Shown here piece by piece: positions 1-11,637 of a stretch of 64,000 nucleotides of DNA. Position 1 is the first letter of the stretch. Each line of letters starts with the position of its first letter. The notes beneath the pieces were generated by a model. That model was not told where the DNA came from. It did not search any database and saw only the letters and a list, made by a program, of their open reading frames with translations. Made by a program: the position numbers and the translations under genes. The stretch comes from Delphinus delphis (lineage: Eukaryota; Chordata; Mammalia; Artiodactyla; Delphinidae): NCBI RefSeq assembly GCF_949987515.2, contig NC_082692.2, positions 43,058,418 through 43,122,417 of the forward strand, read 5' to 3'.

Positions 1-1748
1 GCTTTTGGATTGGAAGAATCAATATTGTGAAAATAACTATACTACCCAAAGCAATCTACAGGTTCAGTGCAATCCCTATCAAATTACCAATGGCATTTTT
101 TACAGAAATAGAACAAGAAATTTTAAAACTTGTATGGAAACACAAAAGACCACAAATAACCAAAGCAATGTTAATAGAAACAGAGCTGGAGGAATCAGCT
201 TCCCTGACTTCAGACTATACTATAAAGCTACAGTAATCAAGACAGTATGGTATTGGCACAAAAACAGAAATACAGATCAATGGAACAGGATAGAAAGCCC
301 AGAGATAAACCCCCACACATATGGTCAGCTTATATTTGACAAAGGAGGCAAGAATACACAATGGAGAAAAGACAGCCTCTTCAATAAGTGGTGCTTGGAA
401 AAATAGACAGCTACATGTAAAAGAAAGAAATTAGAACACACTGTAACTCCATACACAAAAATAAACTCAAAATGGATTAAAGACCTAAATGTAAGGCCAG
501 AAACTATCAAACTCTTATAGGAAAACATAGGCAGAACACTCTATGACATAAATCACAGCAAGATCCTTTTTGACCCATCTCCTAGAGAAATGGGAATAAA
601 AACAAAAATAAACAAATGGGATCTAATGAAACTTCAAAGCTTTTGCACAGCAAAGGAAACCATAAACAAGACAAAAGGACAACCCTCAGAATGGGAGAAA
701 ATATTTTCAAATGAAGCAACTGACAAAGGATTAATCTCCAAAATATACAAGCAGCTCATGCAGCTCAATATCACAAAAACAAAAAATGCAATCCAAAAAT
801 GGGGGGAAGACCTAAACAGACATTTCTCCAAAGAAGACATACAGATGGCCAACAAATACATGAAAGGATGCTCAACATCACTAATCATTAGAGAAAAGCA
901 AATCAAAACCACAATGAGGTATCACCTCATACCAATCAGAGTGGGTGTCATCAAAAACTCTATAAACAGTAAATGCTGGAGAAGGTGTGGAGAAAAGAGA
1001 ACCATCCTGCACTGTTGGTGGGAATGTAAATTGATACAACCACCATGGAGAACAGTAAGGAGGTTCCTTAAAAAAACTGAAAATAGAACTACCATATGAC
1101 CCAGCAATCCCACTACTGGGCATACACCCTGAGAAAACCATAATTCAAAAAGATACATGTACCACAGTGTTCTTTGCAGCACTATATACAATAGTCAGGA
1201 GATGGAAATGACCTAAGTGTCCATCAACAGATGAATGGATAAAGATGTGCCACATATATACAATGGAATATTACTCAGCCGTAAAAAGGAACGAAACTGA
1301 GTTATTTGTAGTGAGGTGGATGGACTTAGAATCTGTCATACAGAGTGAAGTAAGTCAGAAAGAGAAAGAAAAATACCATATGTTAATGCATATATATGAG
1401 ATTTTAAAAAGCGGTATGGATGAACCTAGTGGCAGGGAAGGAATAAGGACTTGAGGGCATGGGGAGGGGGAAGCGGAAGCTGGGATGAAGTGAGAGAGTA
1501 GCATTGACTATATACACTACCAGATGTAAAATGGATGGCTAGTGGGAAGCTGCTACATAGTATAGGGAGATCAGCTTGGTGCTTTGTGATGACCTAGAGG
1601 GATGGGATATGGAGAGTACGAGGGAGGCTCAAGAGGGAGGGGGTATGGGTATATATGCATACATATAGCCGATTCACTTTGTTATAGTGCAGAAACTAAC
1701 ACAAGATTGTAAAGCATTTATACTCCAATAAAGATGTGAAAAAAAAAA
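1..1748 (+). mobile_element. LINE-1 3' end: ORF2 C-terminal remnant and 3'UTR (continues left of window)
   Basis: The region contains broken pieces of the LINE-1 ORF2 C-terminal region in more than one frame, for example [20 protein letters not shown] (frame from 590) and HIYTMEYYSAVKRNE (frame from 1245), separated by stops and frame changes. A LINE-1 3'UTR follows with ATTCACTTTGTTATAGTGCA, and an AATAAA-type end leads into an A-run at about 1739-1748. ORF2 encodes the endonuclease/reverse transcriptase of the element, but this copy is inactive. The element is cut by the window start. Confidence 0.93.
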
Positions 1749-3312
1749 GGTAAACAGTTTTGTTATAAGCCTTCTTGTATTGTTTCCTAGTTCAGATCTC
1801 CAGAAGTGTTTCCATAGTGAATATTTAGAAAAGGAACCATTAGGTGGTAGAGTATATGTGAATATTCTTTACACGATTAAGCTAGATTGTTTTCAAAATT
1901 ATTTTACCAACTTACACTCTTATTAGCAGCGTAATGATCCATATTCTCTCCCACACTCAATATTAAAACATTCCTTGATAAAATCTATTTGCCAATCTGG
2001 TGTGAAATGTTATCTCATTGTGGTCTCTGCTTTTTTATAAATGTTGTGAGGTTGAACATTGTCGCTTATATTACTTGGCCATAACTCTTTCTTTTTGGGG
2101 GAAATGCCAGTTCAAACTTTTACTAATTTTCTATTAGATTGTTCCTATACTTTTTTCTCAACAATTGTTTTAATTTGTATTGTCTTTAGAGTGTGTCTCA
2201 TGTAATTTTAATAAGTAGGAATTTAAAATCTTTCACAAGGAAAGCTACTTTTCCTAGACCATCAAGAATGACACATGTGTCAATTTACACAGCTTTTTCA
2301 GGTCGAGCATCTTTCTAATTTCATTTTCTTTTTCACAAATAATATTAGAGTTAACTGGTTTAGCGTACTTATTTCCAAACAGAGGAAGCATTTGTCTTCC
2401 TGATGTGATTGTTTGGTCCTTTCCACATCTTTGTTAGTAGAGGCTTGAAAGGCAAAGTGAGAACACAGACTTCTTCAAAATGTTCATTCTAATTAAATAT
2501 TCAGCAGACTCGGCTAAACTTTTCTGAATCAATTCCCACAATATCATGTACGATACAGCACTTCCTAAGAGAACTGTTAGAAACCTAGAATAATAAAACA
2601 AAGAAAACACAGAACATATTTTAAAGACTTCTCCAGGCTCTGAGGCAAAATTTGAGGCACTGATATTTAAAGTTAGTAAAAATTGAAATAAGAGCAACCA
2701 GCACAGATTCTAGAAAGGTATCAGAAAAAAAAAACCCATATGTTCTACTGTTATAAATAGTATTAACACGTGGTACATGATTATATCTAATGATAAATAA
2801 CACATCTTAACCCAATAATAGTATTGTTCACCTACAGAATAGTTACACTAATACTGCAACATCTAGAAAATGTTGGACTAGTATTCATATTGTTTCCTTG
2901 TAATATAAATTATGTGGTGTTAGTGTGTGCAGTTCTCTAGAAAACAAACTTTCTTACCAAGTAAGTCCTAATGCAGAAAAAACTTCAGTTTTACAAACAG
3001 CAAATAGTTATACTTTAGCTCGAAGTAAAGCTATGTAAACCAAAGAAATTTTAATAATATGCAAAGGAACTTACAGCCAAGGAGTTCAGGCAGAATTGTA
3101 TCTCGTCAAAGTTGAGAAATAGGGATGATGAAAAATCAACAGCACTTCAATAGAGTTTTTCAAAGTATTTTCTTGGAGAGCCATTTCAATGTTCAGTAGT
3201 ATTTTAAATGCTTCCCTTATGTCTCTCCTAAAACTTTAATGCTATCATTAAGGCTCTTACCCCCCCCCACCCCATTACACATATAGAATTGATAAAAGAT
3301 AATGCATGACTT
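1749..3312. other. 3' flank without gene; one weak old LINE-1 trace
   Basis: No exon, RNA gene or open frame with family resemblance was recognised. At about 1984-2240 the plus strand reads like degraded antisense LINE-1 ORF2 (TATCTCATTGTGGT followed by a stretch resembling the next part of ORF2). The remainder, including a frame at 2434-2697 on the minus strand, looks like unconstrained AT-rich DNA. A short C-run lies near 3260. Confidence 0.45.
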
Positions 3313-3634
3313 AAAAAAATGTTTTTATTGAACTATAGTTGATTTATAATGTGATAATTTCTGCTGCACAGCAAAGTGACTCAGTTATACATATATATAC
3401 ATTCTTTTTTAATATTCTTTTCATTATGGTTTATCACAGATTATTGAATATAGTTCCCTGTGCTATACAGGAGGACTTTGTTGTTTATCCATTCTATATA
3501 TAATAGTTTGCATCTGCTAATCCCAAACACCCAATCCATCCCTCTCCCTCACCCCCTCCCCCTTGGCAACCACCAGTCTGTTCTCTATATCCCTGAGTCT
3601 GTTTATGTTTTGTAGATAGGTTCATTTGTGGCAA
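3313..3634 (-). mobile_element. 5'-truncated LINE-1 3'UTR fragment, antisense
   Basis: On the plus strand this reads as the reverse of the LINE-1 3' tail: TTTATTGAACTATAGTTGAT, then CTGCACAGCAAAGTGACTCA, then GTTCCCTGTGCTATACAG. Flanking near-duplicates AATGCATGACTT (3301-3312) and AATGCATTACTT (3635-3646) match at 11 of 12 bases and are a likely target-site duplication. No coding part remains. Confidence 0.9.
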
Positions 3635-4085
3635 AATGCATTACTTTTTAATTTGTTCTTTATTAAGGACTCATATGCATATAACATTTATATCAATGAC
3701 ATTTCATACAAACAGTTCCCAGATATTTAGTTTCATCTATCTGTTTTATCTCACTGCCCTATTCACATTCCAGAAGCTCCTTGGACTCTTTTAAATGCAC
3801 AGCAAAAATTATTATGACAAAAGTTATATAAATATGTTTAGTACATTAATACCTACATTTTATTTTCTGCATAAATTATAGGGAGTTCTAATTGACTTTT
3901 CTCAGTAAACAGAGATAAGGTGATTCATAAAGCCCCCTGGCAGATGGGAGCAGAACCATGATTGTCTTCATGTCAATACCTGTTTCTCACAGGTAGACCT
4001 CGTCGTGAATGAGCTGTGGGTGAGAAAGTGAGGAAGGGTTGTCATTCACTGCAGTATCTCTATCTGCAGTGGTGACCTCACTGAT
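3635..4085. other. 3' flank without recognised features
   Basis: AT-rich sequence with no coding, RNA or repeat signal that I can name. Confidence 0.4.
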
Positions 4086-4260
4086 CATGTGGTTTTAAAC
4101 ACCATCACATGTTGATGACTTACGGATTTATATGTCTGGCCAGGACCTCTCCTGTAATCTCAGGACGCCTGTTTCTAACCGGTCTCTGGACCTTTCCTTC
4201 AGAAATTAACATGTCCCAAATCAAACTCTCAACGACTTGGTGCAATCCAGCCTCGGCTGA
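4086..4260 (+). mobile_element. L2 (LINE-2) fragment
   Basis: The order CAGGACCTCTCCTGTAATCT, a block about phrases such as ACGCCTGTTTC, then AATTAACATGTCCCAAATCA matches the part of the L2 3' region that, in the family as remembered, reads 'gacctctcct...aacttaacatgtccaaaac'. It is much diverged, as expected for an element older than the mammalian radiation. Confidence 0.55.
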
Positions 4261-4499
4261 AGCTCAGTAAGTGGTCCCCCCTTCCTTCCCCTTATCCAGG
4301 CCATGTTCATAGGAGAAAGACCCTGGACTGCTCTTCCCAAAGATGCTGCAGAAATCACTTCTCTTGTCTCTGTGCTCCCTTCTGTTTTTTCTCTATAGGA
4401 ACGAGGCAGCGGCACTTCCTTCCTTACAGAGGCTTTTTTCCTCCTATAATTGAGAAGTAATCATCCTGTGGGCCCCATTATGCTCCTTGTTTTATCCAG

Positions 4500-6500
4500 A
4501 GTAGAATTAGAGATTCCGGTTCAATACCATGATGGGTAAGATCCTGAATTCACCTCCTCCCAGGGGCGCACTGAATCTACAGCTATATAGGAAAAATGTC
4601 CTCTGAAAAAGACATAAAAACTGGTGAAGAGACCCCTTCACATGGGACAAACGAGAGGGAAACCCCCCGGAAGGGAGTAGGAAAGGCTGGGACAGTCTCT
4701 CTGTGAATCCACCCCAGATGCAGGGACCCGCAATTGGCAGGGAGCTCACGCCCGGGCTTCCCCAGGAGCAAAGCATCCTTCCCCACGTCCGGTACCTGAG
4801 AGAGGAGCCCGCAGAACATGCGCTTTAGAAACTAAGTGGTTCCTGCACAAAACCCGTGGCCTGTCATGAGCTGAAGACGCCTCCTCCAGTCTGCGCAAGG
4901 CTTGCCGCCCAGCAGAGGAGGCCCTAGAAAACCGCCCGGGACTTGATGCAAGAGACACCCGTTTGCTCATTTTAAAGCACTGGTCTGAGGACTGGGGACC
5001 GCTGAGACCCTCCAGGATGGAGGCCAGGGGGCACATCTTCCCGCTACCCCTCCCCCCTCTGCCTGGATTAGCCAGCAGGGGCCATCTCTCGCTCGTTTTT
5101 TTTCTTTAAATTTTTTTTCTTTTACCTATTTTTCTCCGTTTTTCTTCCTTTTTTATTCTTTTTCTTTCTTTTTCTTCTTCCTTTTACTTTTTTTCCCCTT
5201 TTTTCATTGAGGGCCATCTTCCCACTCTGCCTCTGCCTCCCTCCAATGGACATCCCCTCCACATCCTCCAGAGGACCAGTATCTCCCATGTCTGGTGCCC
5301 CAGTTTTTATATCTGGTGACCGGTGTCTGTGGCTGCCACCCAGGGGATGCCCTTTCATCACCTGGCTCTGGAAGCCATGGGGGGGCTTGCTTTCCTGGGT
5401 CCCATGGGACTGTGACGATGAAGAGACAGTTCTTGGCTGGCTGCCATCCCAGGGCACTGCACAGACAACAGCCTGAGACATTGTCATCTTATCATCATAG
5501 CTGCAACCTGAGGGGCAGGCTTCTAATGAAACACACATCTAAAGGCTGACAGTAAACATTTCCTGAGAACTCGGAGGGTGGGTACCAATTTTACATAGGC
5601 TGCCCTGCTTCAGAGCACCAGCGTCTCTTGGAGGGGAGCTTGTGTATGTCTGCTGCCCTGAATTTTGCAGCTGCCCCCAGGGGACATGTCTGCATCATCT
5701 GGCTCTGGTGCCCAGGGGGCCTTGTGTTCCTGAGTCCCACAGGGCTGTAACAATCAGGACAGGGTTCTTGGCCAACTACCACCCCAGGGCACTGCACAGA
5801 CAGCAGCCTGAAACACACCCCTAGCCTTTGTCTGAAAGAGGATGACTTGCTTGTCCTGGAGTTTAACCCGAGGGGCAAGCTTCAGGTTCAACACACATCT
5901 AGAGGCTACAGGGTGCCCTCAGTGAAGGTGGGCTGGGGAACGCCAGCTTTGCAGTCTCCCTCTGCCTCAGTGCAGCTCACTCCCAGAAAGGAGCTTACAC
6001 ATTCCTATGGAGCCCCGATTTTTGCAACAGTCGCCAGGGGACACCTCTAGATCTCCTGACCCTGAGCACGGTTTATGCTTCTGGTCCCACAGGACCTTGT
6101 ATATTTGCATCACTTAAAAGCTGCTGCCTGAGGGTCAAGCTGCCAATCAGCCTGAATCTAGGTGCTGACTGAGATCCTCCCCTTTGGAACACTGACTGTC
6201 TTGGCACACCTTCAACTATTGGGAGCTATTCAAGTAAAGTAGGCTGCTTGGACAATCACAAAAGTTTGAGAGCTGGCCAAGAGCTAGGGCAGGGCTGAAC
6301 AATGAGGTTCATCATCTTCTCAAGGCCAACCCTACAAGACTGAGAGAGGGGGGCTGTTTCATCTAATGCATAAAAACCAACACAGCAAGTCAAGCAAAAT
6401 GAAGAAATAGAGGAATATGTTCCAAACAAAAGAACAAGATAAAACCTCAGGAAAAACAAACAAACAAAAACAAAAACCTTAATGAAATGGAGATTAGAAT
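4500..6500 (+). mobile_element. orphan LINE-1 5'UTR with internal repeat units
   Basis: The unusually GC-rich block carries the landmarks of the cetartiodactyl/carnivore-type LINE-1 5'UTR: CTACAGCTATATAGG near 4578, repeated units with CTGGCTCTGG, GGTCCCACAGG-like and CAGGGCACTGCACAGACA blocks, and near the end GAGGAATATGTTCCAAAC and GAACAAGATAAAACCTCAGG, which in intact elements come just before ORF1. The CAGGGCACTGCACAGACA block occurs at about 5450 and 5784. A polypyrimidine stretch lies at 5097-5204. The ORF1 start itself is missing: the LINE-1-like sequence stops around 6485-6540. All open frames inside it are incidental. Internal promoter activity is possible for the family but unproven here. 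Confidence 0.75.
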
Positions 6501-6555
6501 GGAATGCCCTAAAAGTGAAAGATATTTGGGGGACATTCATTTTAAAATAAGGAAT

Positions 6556-6695
6556 CTCGAGACTTCCCTGGCCATCCAGTGGTTAAGACCCCATGCTCCC
6601 ACTGCAGAAGGCATGGATTTGATCCCTGGTCAGGGACCTAAAAACCCTGATGCTGCTTGGTATGGTCAAAAAAATTTTTTTTAATAAAATAAAAT
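6556..6695 (+). mobile_element. tRNA-derived cetartiodactyl SINE with TSD
   Basis: It starts GACTTCCCTGGCCATCCAGT, contains the B-box-like GGATTTGATCCCTGGTCAGG and ends in an A/T-rich tail with (AAAAT)n. It is flanked by AAAATAAGGAAT at 6544-6555 and again at 6696-6707, a perfect 12-bp target-site duplication. It lies next to the broken end of the LINE-1 5'UTR. Confidence 0.9.
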
Positions 6696-6707
6696 AAAAT
6701 AAGGAAT

Positions 6708-7939
6708 TTAATCCCTTCTATCTCAATTTTGACAGTATTGCCTTTATGTTTGCTGTTTCCCATTAAAGTAATACATTAAGCTATTCATTTCCAAATCATT
6801 TCTAGAACATCAGCTCCAAGAATATCTTCATGATAATTTTTAAGGAATTAATAAATGAGTGGATATGGTAAATGTCTTCATCTTACAATGTAGAAGGTTT
6901 TTCCAAATAACTATAGTAGCCGGCATAATGGGAAGCATGTCTCAGAAGCAAGAGGGCTGTGGTGGCTTATTAGAGGGATCAAACACATCTGGTTTGGTGT
7001 ATTTGGTCTTTTTGAGGGAAGTAGCAAATGAGAAGGGCCTCCAGGAATAGGTAGAATATCACCAGGCAGAACTGAGGGAGGGCATTCCCCAGGAATGAAA
7101 AAAATGTTATCAAGGTCAGGAAGCTGTGTTCACATACTGGGGATACAAAAAGTACTTTAATTTATTTTGACTTAGTAATAACACTAGGAGGTTTGTATGA
7201 GATGAGATTCATTGGATCCATTATGTTCAATAGCCAAGATTTTTCAAATATTTTTCCTTTTTTTCACAACATCTTTGGAGAATTGCTTATTCATTTCCTT
7301 ATGCTTTATTTCATGTCCTAAGTAGGACACCTTAGACAGGCTTACTGACATCAACAAGTGTTGTTGAGTATTGTAGACCTTCATCTCAAAGACAATTAGT
7401 TTTCAAATGACCAGTCTTAATAACCTTAAGAAATAATATTATATGCCAAGGTAAAATCTTTTTTTTGTTTATTAATTTTAAACAGGCAATTTTAAAAGCC
7501 ATTCTAGAAACTATTTTATGAGAAGACTTGCCAAAAATTGAATAGGCAACAACAGTATGTCCTTTTTAAAAATTTTGTGTTTTAATTACCATTTTATTTC
7601 TCTTTATCTCATTTCCTAAAATAATTTGTTACAATTATCTAACCTTCTGTAGAAAATTCTAGATTAAAAAAATACAGAGTAATACACCATAATTTTGAAG
7701 AATGGAGGAAGCACAAAGTATAATAATGTGTTTCCTATCCTTCTAAAGGAATTTAGTGGTGGAAAAAAACCCAGAAAAACAATTATTAATCTAACAGTAT
7801 GTCCTTATATTCAAAAGGAAGCGCTCTATCCCCACAGATGCAATCTTTCTAAAGGATGCACTCTGTTCATTATTTACTTGCATATCTCAAGAAAGACAAG
7901 GGAGAAATAAATTCTTCCAATACACCCACATATTCTTGT
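6708..7939. other. 3' flank without gene
   Basis: No exon, RNA gene or named repeat recognised. Short frames such as 6859-7050 and 7695-7910 show no motif and no family resemblance. Confidence 0.4.
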
Positions 7940-8418
7940 CACCAAAGTGGTTCGACTTAGCAGCCTTAGTTTTTGAAGTTGGGTGAAATGATCGATTTTC
8001 ATACATTTTCCACATTTGCTGGAAAATAATGTGTATTCTTCAATGTTCTCTACATGTTAATTAATTAATGTTTGTTAAATGGGTATATTTGCTCTATCTT
8101 CGCTGATCATTTTTCTCTTAATCTGTCAGTTAGCGAGAGAGGTTTGCTCAAACCTCTCACTAAAAAGGTACGGTTTTAATTTCTCCTTGAAATTCTATCA
8201 ATTTTTACTTTGTATGACTCTGAAATGGAATCCTATGTCTTACATCTAAGCTTAGAAATGACAATAGTGATTACAAGTTTTATTGATATGTTTTGACCCT
8301 CATTTCCCTAGAAATGGCTTAATATGATTAACCCAGTTTTGCTGTCATGAGTATTGCCTGATATATATTTATCTTCATTTTACTTTCAACCTTCCTGTGT
8401 TTTTAAGTTTTAGGTGTG

Positions 8419-8426
<8 letters not shown>

Positions 8427-8449
<23 letters not shown>

Positions 8450-8641
8450 GGTGGTACGCGGGCCTCTCACTGCTGGCCTCTCCCACTGCGGAGCACAGGC
8501 TCCGGACGCGCAGGCTCAGCGGCCATGGCTCACGGGCCCAGACGCTCCGCAGCATGTGGGACCCTCCCGGACTGAGGCACGAACCTGCGTCCCCTGCAGC
8601 AGCAGGCGGACTCTCAACCACTGCGCCACCGGGGAAGCCCA
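8427..8641 (-). mobile_element. CHR-type SINE (tRNA-derived), perfect TSD
   Basis: On the minus strand it runs from GGGCTTCCCCGGTGGCGCAG through the GGTTCGTGCC-type box to the AGTGAGAGGCCCGCGTACC end and a 20-plus A tail. It is flanked by TAGGTGTGCCTCTTTT at 8411-8426 and 8642-8657, a perfect 16-bp duplication. The frames across it (8397-8681, 8403-8642) are SINE translations, not genes. The high similarity to the copies at 23020, 47527 and 57601 suggests recent activity of one subfamily. Confidence 0.95.
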
Positions 8642-8892
8642 TAGGTGTGCCTCTTTTGAACAGAATGTAACTAGTTGTTGAAGTTATTATTTTAAATCCA
8701 ATCTGGTAATAGTGATCTTTTTAGTCCATTTACATTTAATACTATATGACCATGTCAGATTTAGTTCTATCATATTATTATATGCAATACTTCCTTTTTG
8801 CTATGTTTCTTTTTATCCTTTTCTCTTTTTTTTATCTTGTTGAATTGATTACATTTTACCACATTGCAATTATTCCCTCTACTGGTTTAGAA

Positions 8893-9105
8893 TAGATGTC
8901 AGCATACTACAGTCTATGGGCCAAATCCTACCTACAACCTGTTTTTGTAAATAAAGTTTTATTGGAACAGATCCACACATATTAGTGTACATATGGTGGA
9001 TGGCTGCTTTCACACTGCAGTAGCAGAGGTAGGTAGTTGCAACAGAAACACAGAGCCTTAAATATTTATTATCACATTTTTTACTGAAAGAGTTTGCCAA
9101 CCCTG
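8893..9105 (-). mobile_element. hAT-Charlie non-autonomous DNA transposon
   Basis: It shows the family landmarks CTATGGGCCAAATCC, CTGTTTTTGTAAATAAAGTT, TTATTGGAACA and the terminal AGTTTGCCAACCCTG. Flanking 8-mers GTTTAGAA (8885-8892) and GTTCAAAA (9106-9113) match at 6 of 8 bases, compatible with an aged 8-bp hAT target duplication. I am not certain of the exact subfamily name. Orientation is assigned by comparison with the copy at 21470-21799. Confidence 0.75.
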
Positions 9106-9830
9106 GTTCAAAATATGCATTGTGTTCTGTAGTTAACAGTCTAACTTAATCATTATCATCAAGTAAAATACAAAACATATATTTCCGACCATCCACCTTC
9201 CATAATACATTCTATAGTTGTACTGTACTTTGCTGTAGTTAACCCTATTTAATGTCATTTAACTCTCTTGCTGTTATAAACCACAATTATTAGACATTTT
9301 TATCTTAATCTATCCCCATGTTTACTATTTTCTTGTTCATCATATTTGTATACATTTCCTTTTGGGGTTAGTTTTGGCTCTTTCTGAGGTAAAACCTTTA
9401 GCAGTGGCTTTGTCATTGGTGGTAAATTCTCATTTTTCTTTGCCTGAGAATATTTTTCTTTTGCCCTAATGTTTGAAATAGTTTTGCTGGGTAGAGAATT
9501 CCAAATAACAGCTATTTTTTCTGAGCAATTTGAGGATAGTGATTACCTGTTTGCCCTCAAATTGTCCCCAATTCTCTGGAATATAGATTAAATTGATGTT
9601 ATTACTCAGTTTACTTTAAGTTCTTTTTGACTTTCTCTCACTTTATCTGTCTCAAAGCTGCCTTCCAGATAATTCCTTCAGATCTGTCTTTCAGCTCACT
9701 ACTTTTCCCATAACATATCCCATAAAGTTTAAATTAAGTATTATATTTTTCCTTCCCAGAAGTTCTATGGGTTCATTTAAAAGATTTTGTATTCATGTTT
9801 TTATTCTCTCTTCTTTAAAACAATACATCT

Positions 9831-11309
9831 TTATATAAGTATGTGTGTATATGTGTTTCATTTAAATAAATACACTTACAAGTGTGTATGTATTGTGTGT
9901 TTTAATGAAGAAAGTATAAAGATACATAATTGAAGACATCTTAATTGGCCTGTGGCTCAAGGTAGAAAATTATTTTCCTAGTTTGGGCTTTTCCTATAGG
10001 TATCTGCAGGATGATAACCACTGTAGTTTTTTTAGGTCGGTTCTATTGTATTTCACCATGTAGTCACAATGAACTGGGAAGAAAACATTGACCACAACCC
10101 ACTGAACCATCAGCTTAGGTCCTGTTTCCAGATGCTTAGTGAGGAGGCTGTTTGGCAGTGTTTCCTCTCTTACCCTCCTATATATAAGCCACAGGATTTG
10201 AGGCTGAAGTGCATCTCCCCATCCTCTCCCCACTGATTGGAGGCTAGCTGCCTCTGTAAAGTTGAAACTAAGATGCAAAGGTTAAAGTGCATGTTTTTAA
10301 AAGTCTGAAGTTTCTGTGTAATTTTAAAGGCTGTATCTGATCCAGGTTCTCCTGTCTTTGAAATCCCCATCTTTCAAACAGCTTCTAACAAATATGGCAA
10401 GAGACTTGGAAGTGATTTTTGCAGAACCTTGGCTTTTTAAAAATTGCTAACTTGGATAGAGTGTTACTTTTCTGCGTACATAAGAATAAATATTAGCATT
10501 GATTGTTACTTTCCTACTTTTTCTCCAGTTATGATCTTAACCAAACTTGATAAATTTCAGCTGTATAGATGTATACTTAGCGATGTATCTACTTTATCAT
10601 CAAAGGCATCTTCACTTGTAAGTTCAAAAAGTTCCAGCCACCGCCCCCCCCACACACACAAAAAAAACTGCAAAAGGAAAAACATAGAAAAGCAGGTAAT
10701 CTGAGAGCAAGACTGTATGATCCATTGAGCAGTTGATTGAATGGTTATGAGACAGTGACCTGTGTTTGGGAATGAGGATTTCTTCTGCCTTGAATGGAGC
10801 TACAGAGGAACCTAATCATTCACTGTAAATGTCTTGAGAAATGAAGTTTGCCAGACTGTATAGTAGCCAGTAGGCACTGGCTCAGATTTAATGATGGTGA
10901 TACAGGGATTATAAAATGACAGTTCTTTACTTGAGAAAAAAATAATTTTGCATTTTCTTTTTTGTGTATTCTTTCTTTACTTCAGTGCAGACAATTTATA
11001 TTTGCCTTAGTTTTAAAGAACATGAGTATTTGTAATTGATGCCCTTCTAACTTCAAAAAGGATTAGGACCACTTTACAAAGCAAAATACCTATAAAGGAG
11101 AAAAATTAAAAACATACAGACAAAGAAACCAATACATAACTAGCTAAAAAGAACTGAAGAGTTTGGATCCTGTTAAAATAGGCCAAATTATTCTGATTTC
11201 TGCTAATAGCTTGAGTATTCAAAGTAATACTAAGAATTTACTATAATAGTTATTTGAGAATAATGTAACAGGCCATATGTGCACATATATGTGTATATAT
11301 ATACATACA

Positions 11310-11312
<3 letters not shown>
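9831..11312. other. 3' flank without gene
   Basis: No exon or named repeat recognised. A C-run followed by (CA)n and an A-run lie at about 10643-10668. Frames at 9994-10278 and 10444-10704 have no recognisable domain. Confidence 0.4.

Positions 11313-11356
<44 letters not shown>
11313..11356. repeat. (TA)n microsatellite
   Basis: About 22 uninterrupted TA units, preceded by a mixed TG/TA/CA tract from 11281. Confidence 0.97.
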
Positions 11357-11359
<3 letters not shown>

Positions 11360-11461
11360 GTGAAAATACTAATGCCAAATATCTCCCTTTTTAAATGAAA
11401 GAGAATAAGTAAGGTAATTTCCCAACCTAATCATATTTTTGCTATTTTAAAAATTTCTTTG

Positions 11462-11628
11462 GGGAATTCCCTAATGGTCCAGTGGTTGGGACTCCACGCT
11501 TCCACTGCAGGGGGCACAGGTTCGATCCCTGGTTGAGGAAATAAGATCCTGCAAGCCACATATCATGGCCAAAAAGGAAAAAAAAAAGAAAGAAAAAGGA
11601 AAAGAAAACAAAAAAAGAAAAATTAAAT
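11462..11628 (+). mobile_element. tRNA-derived cetartiodactyl SINE
   Basis: It starts GGGAATTCCCTAATGGTCCA, has the box GGTTCGATCCCTGGTTGAGG, and ends in a long A-rich tail with G interruptions. ATTTCTTTG occurs at 11453-11461 and again at 11629-11637, a 9-bp target duplication. It lacks the long 3' part of the CHR-type copies. Confidence 0.9.
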
Positions 11629-11637
11629 ATTTCTTTG

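Larger units (their letters stand above)
7940..9830 (-). mobile_element. ancient LINE-1 (L1M type) antisense, interrupted by two younger elements
   Basis: On the plus strand the text follows the reverse of an old LINE-1 coding region: TTCTCCTTGAAATTCTATCA near 8180, TTTAGGTGTGCCTCTT near 8410, the TTTACATTTAATACTATATG block near 8729, TTGCTGGGTAGAGAATTCC near 9485 and AGAAGTTCTATGGGTTCA near 9759. It is heavily mutated and has no usable frame. A SINE (8427-8641) and a hAT element (8893-9105) lie inside it and are therefore younger. Confidence 0.7.

Noticed and set aside
590..1099. 169-codon open frame that looks like a protein gene
   Set aside because: It is a piece of LINE-1 ORF2 and is followed by stops and a frame change into the next ORF2 piece.
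5122..5538. 138-codon lysine/arginine-rich frame on the minus strand
   Set aside because: The basic run is the complement of the polypyrimidine tract and the rest is LINE-1 5'UTR.
6556..6695. tRNA gene suggested by A/B-box-like motifs in the SINE head
   Set aside because: These are tRNA-derived SINE heads; no full cloverleaf with paired acceptor stem is visible, and the body and A-rich tail are SINE.
8397..8681. Three overlapping frames of 79-94 codons
   Set aside because: All are translations of a CHR-type SINE and its poly-T/A tail; the same peptides recur at other SINE copies (22970, 47473, 57535).
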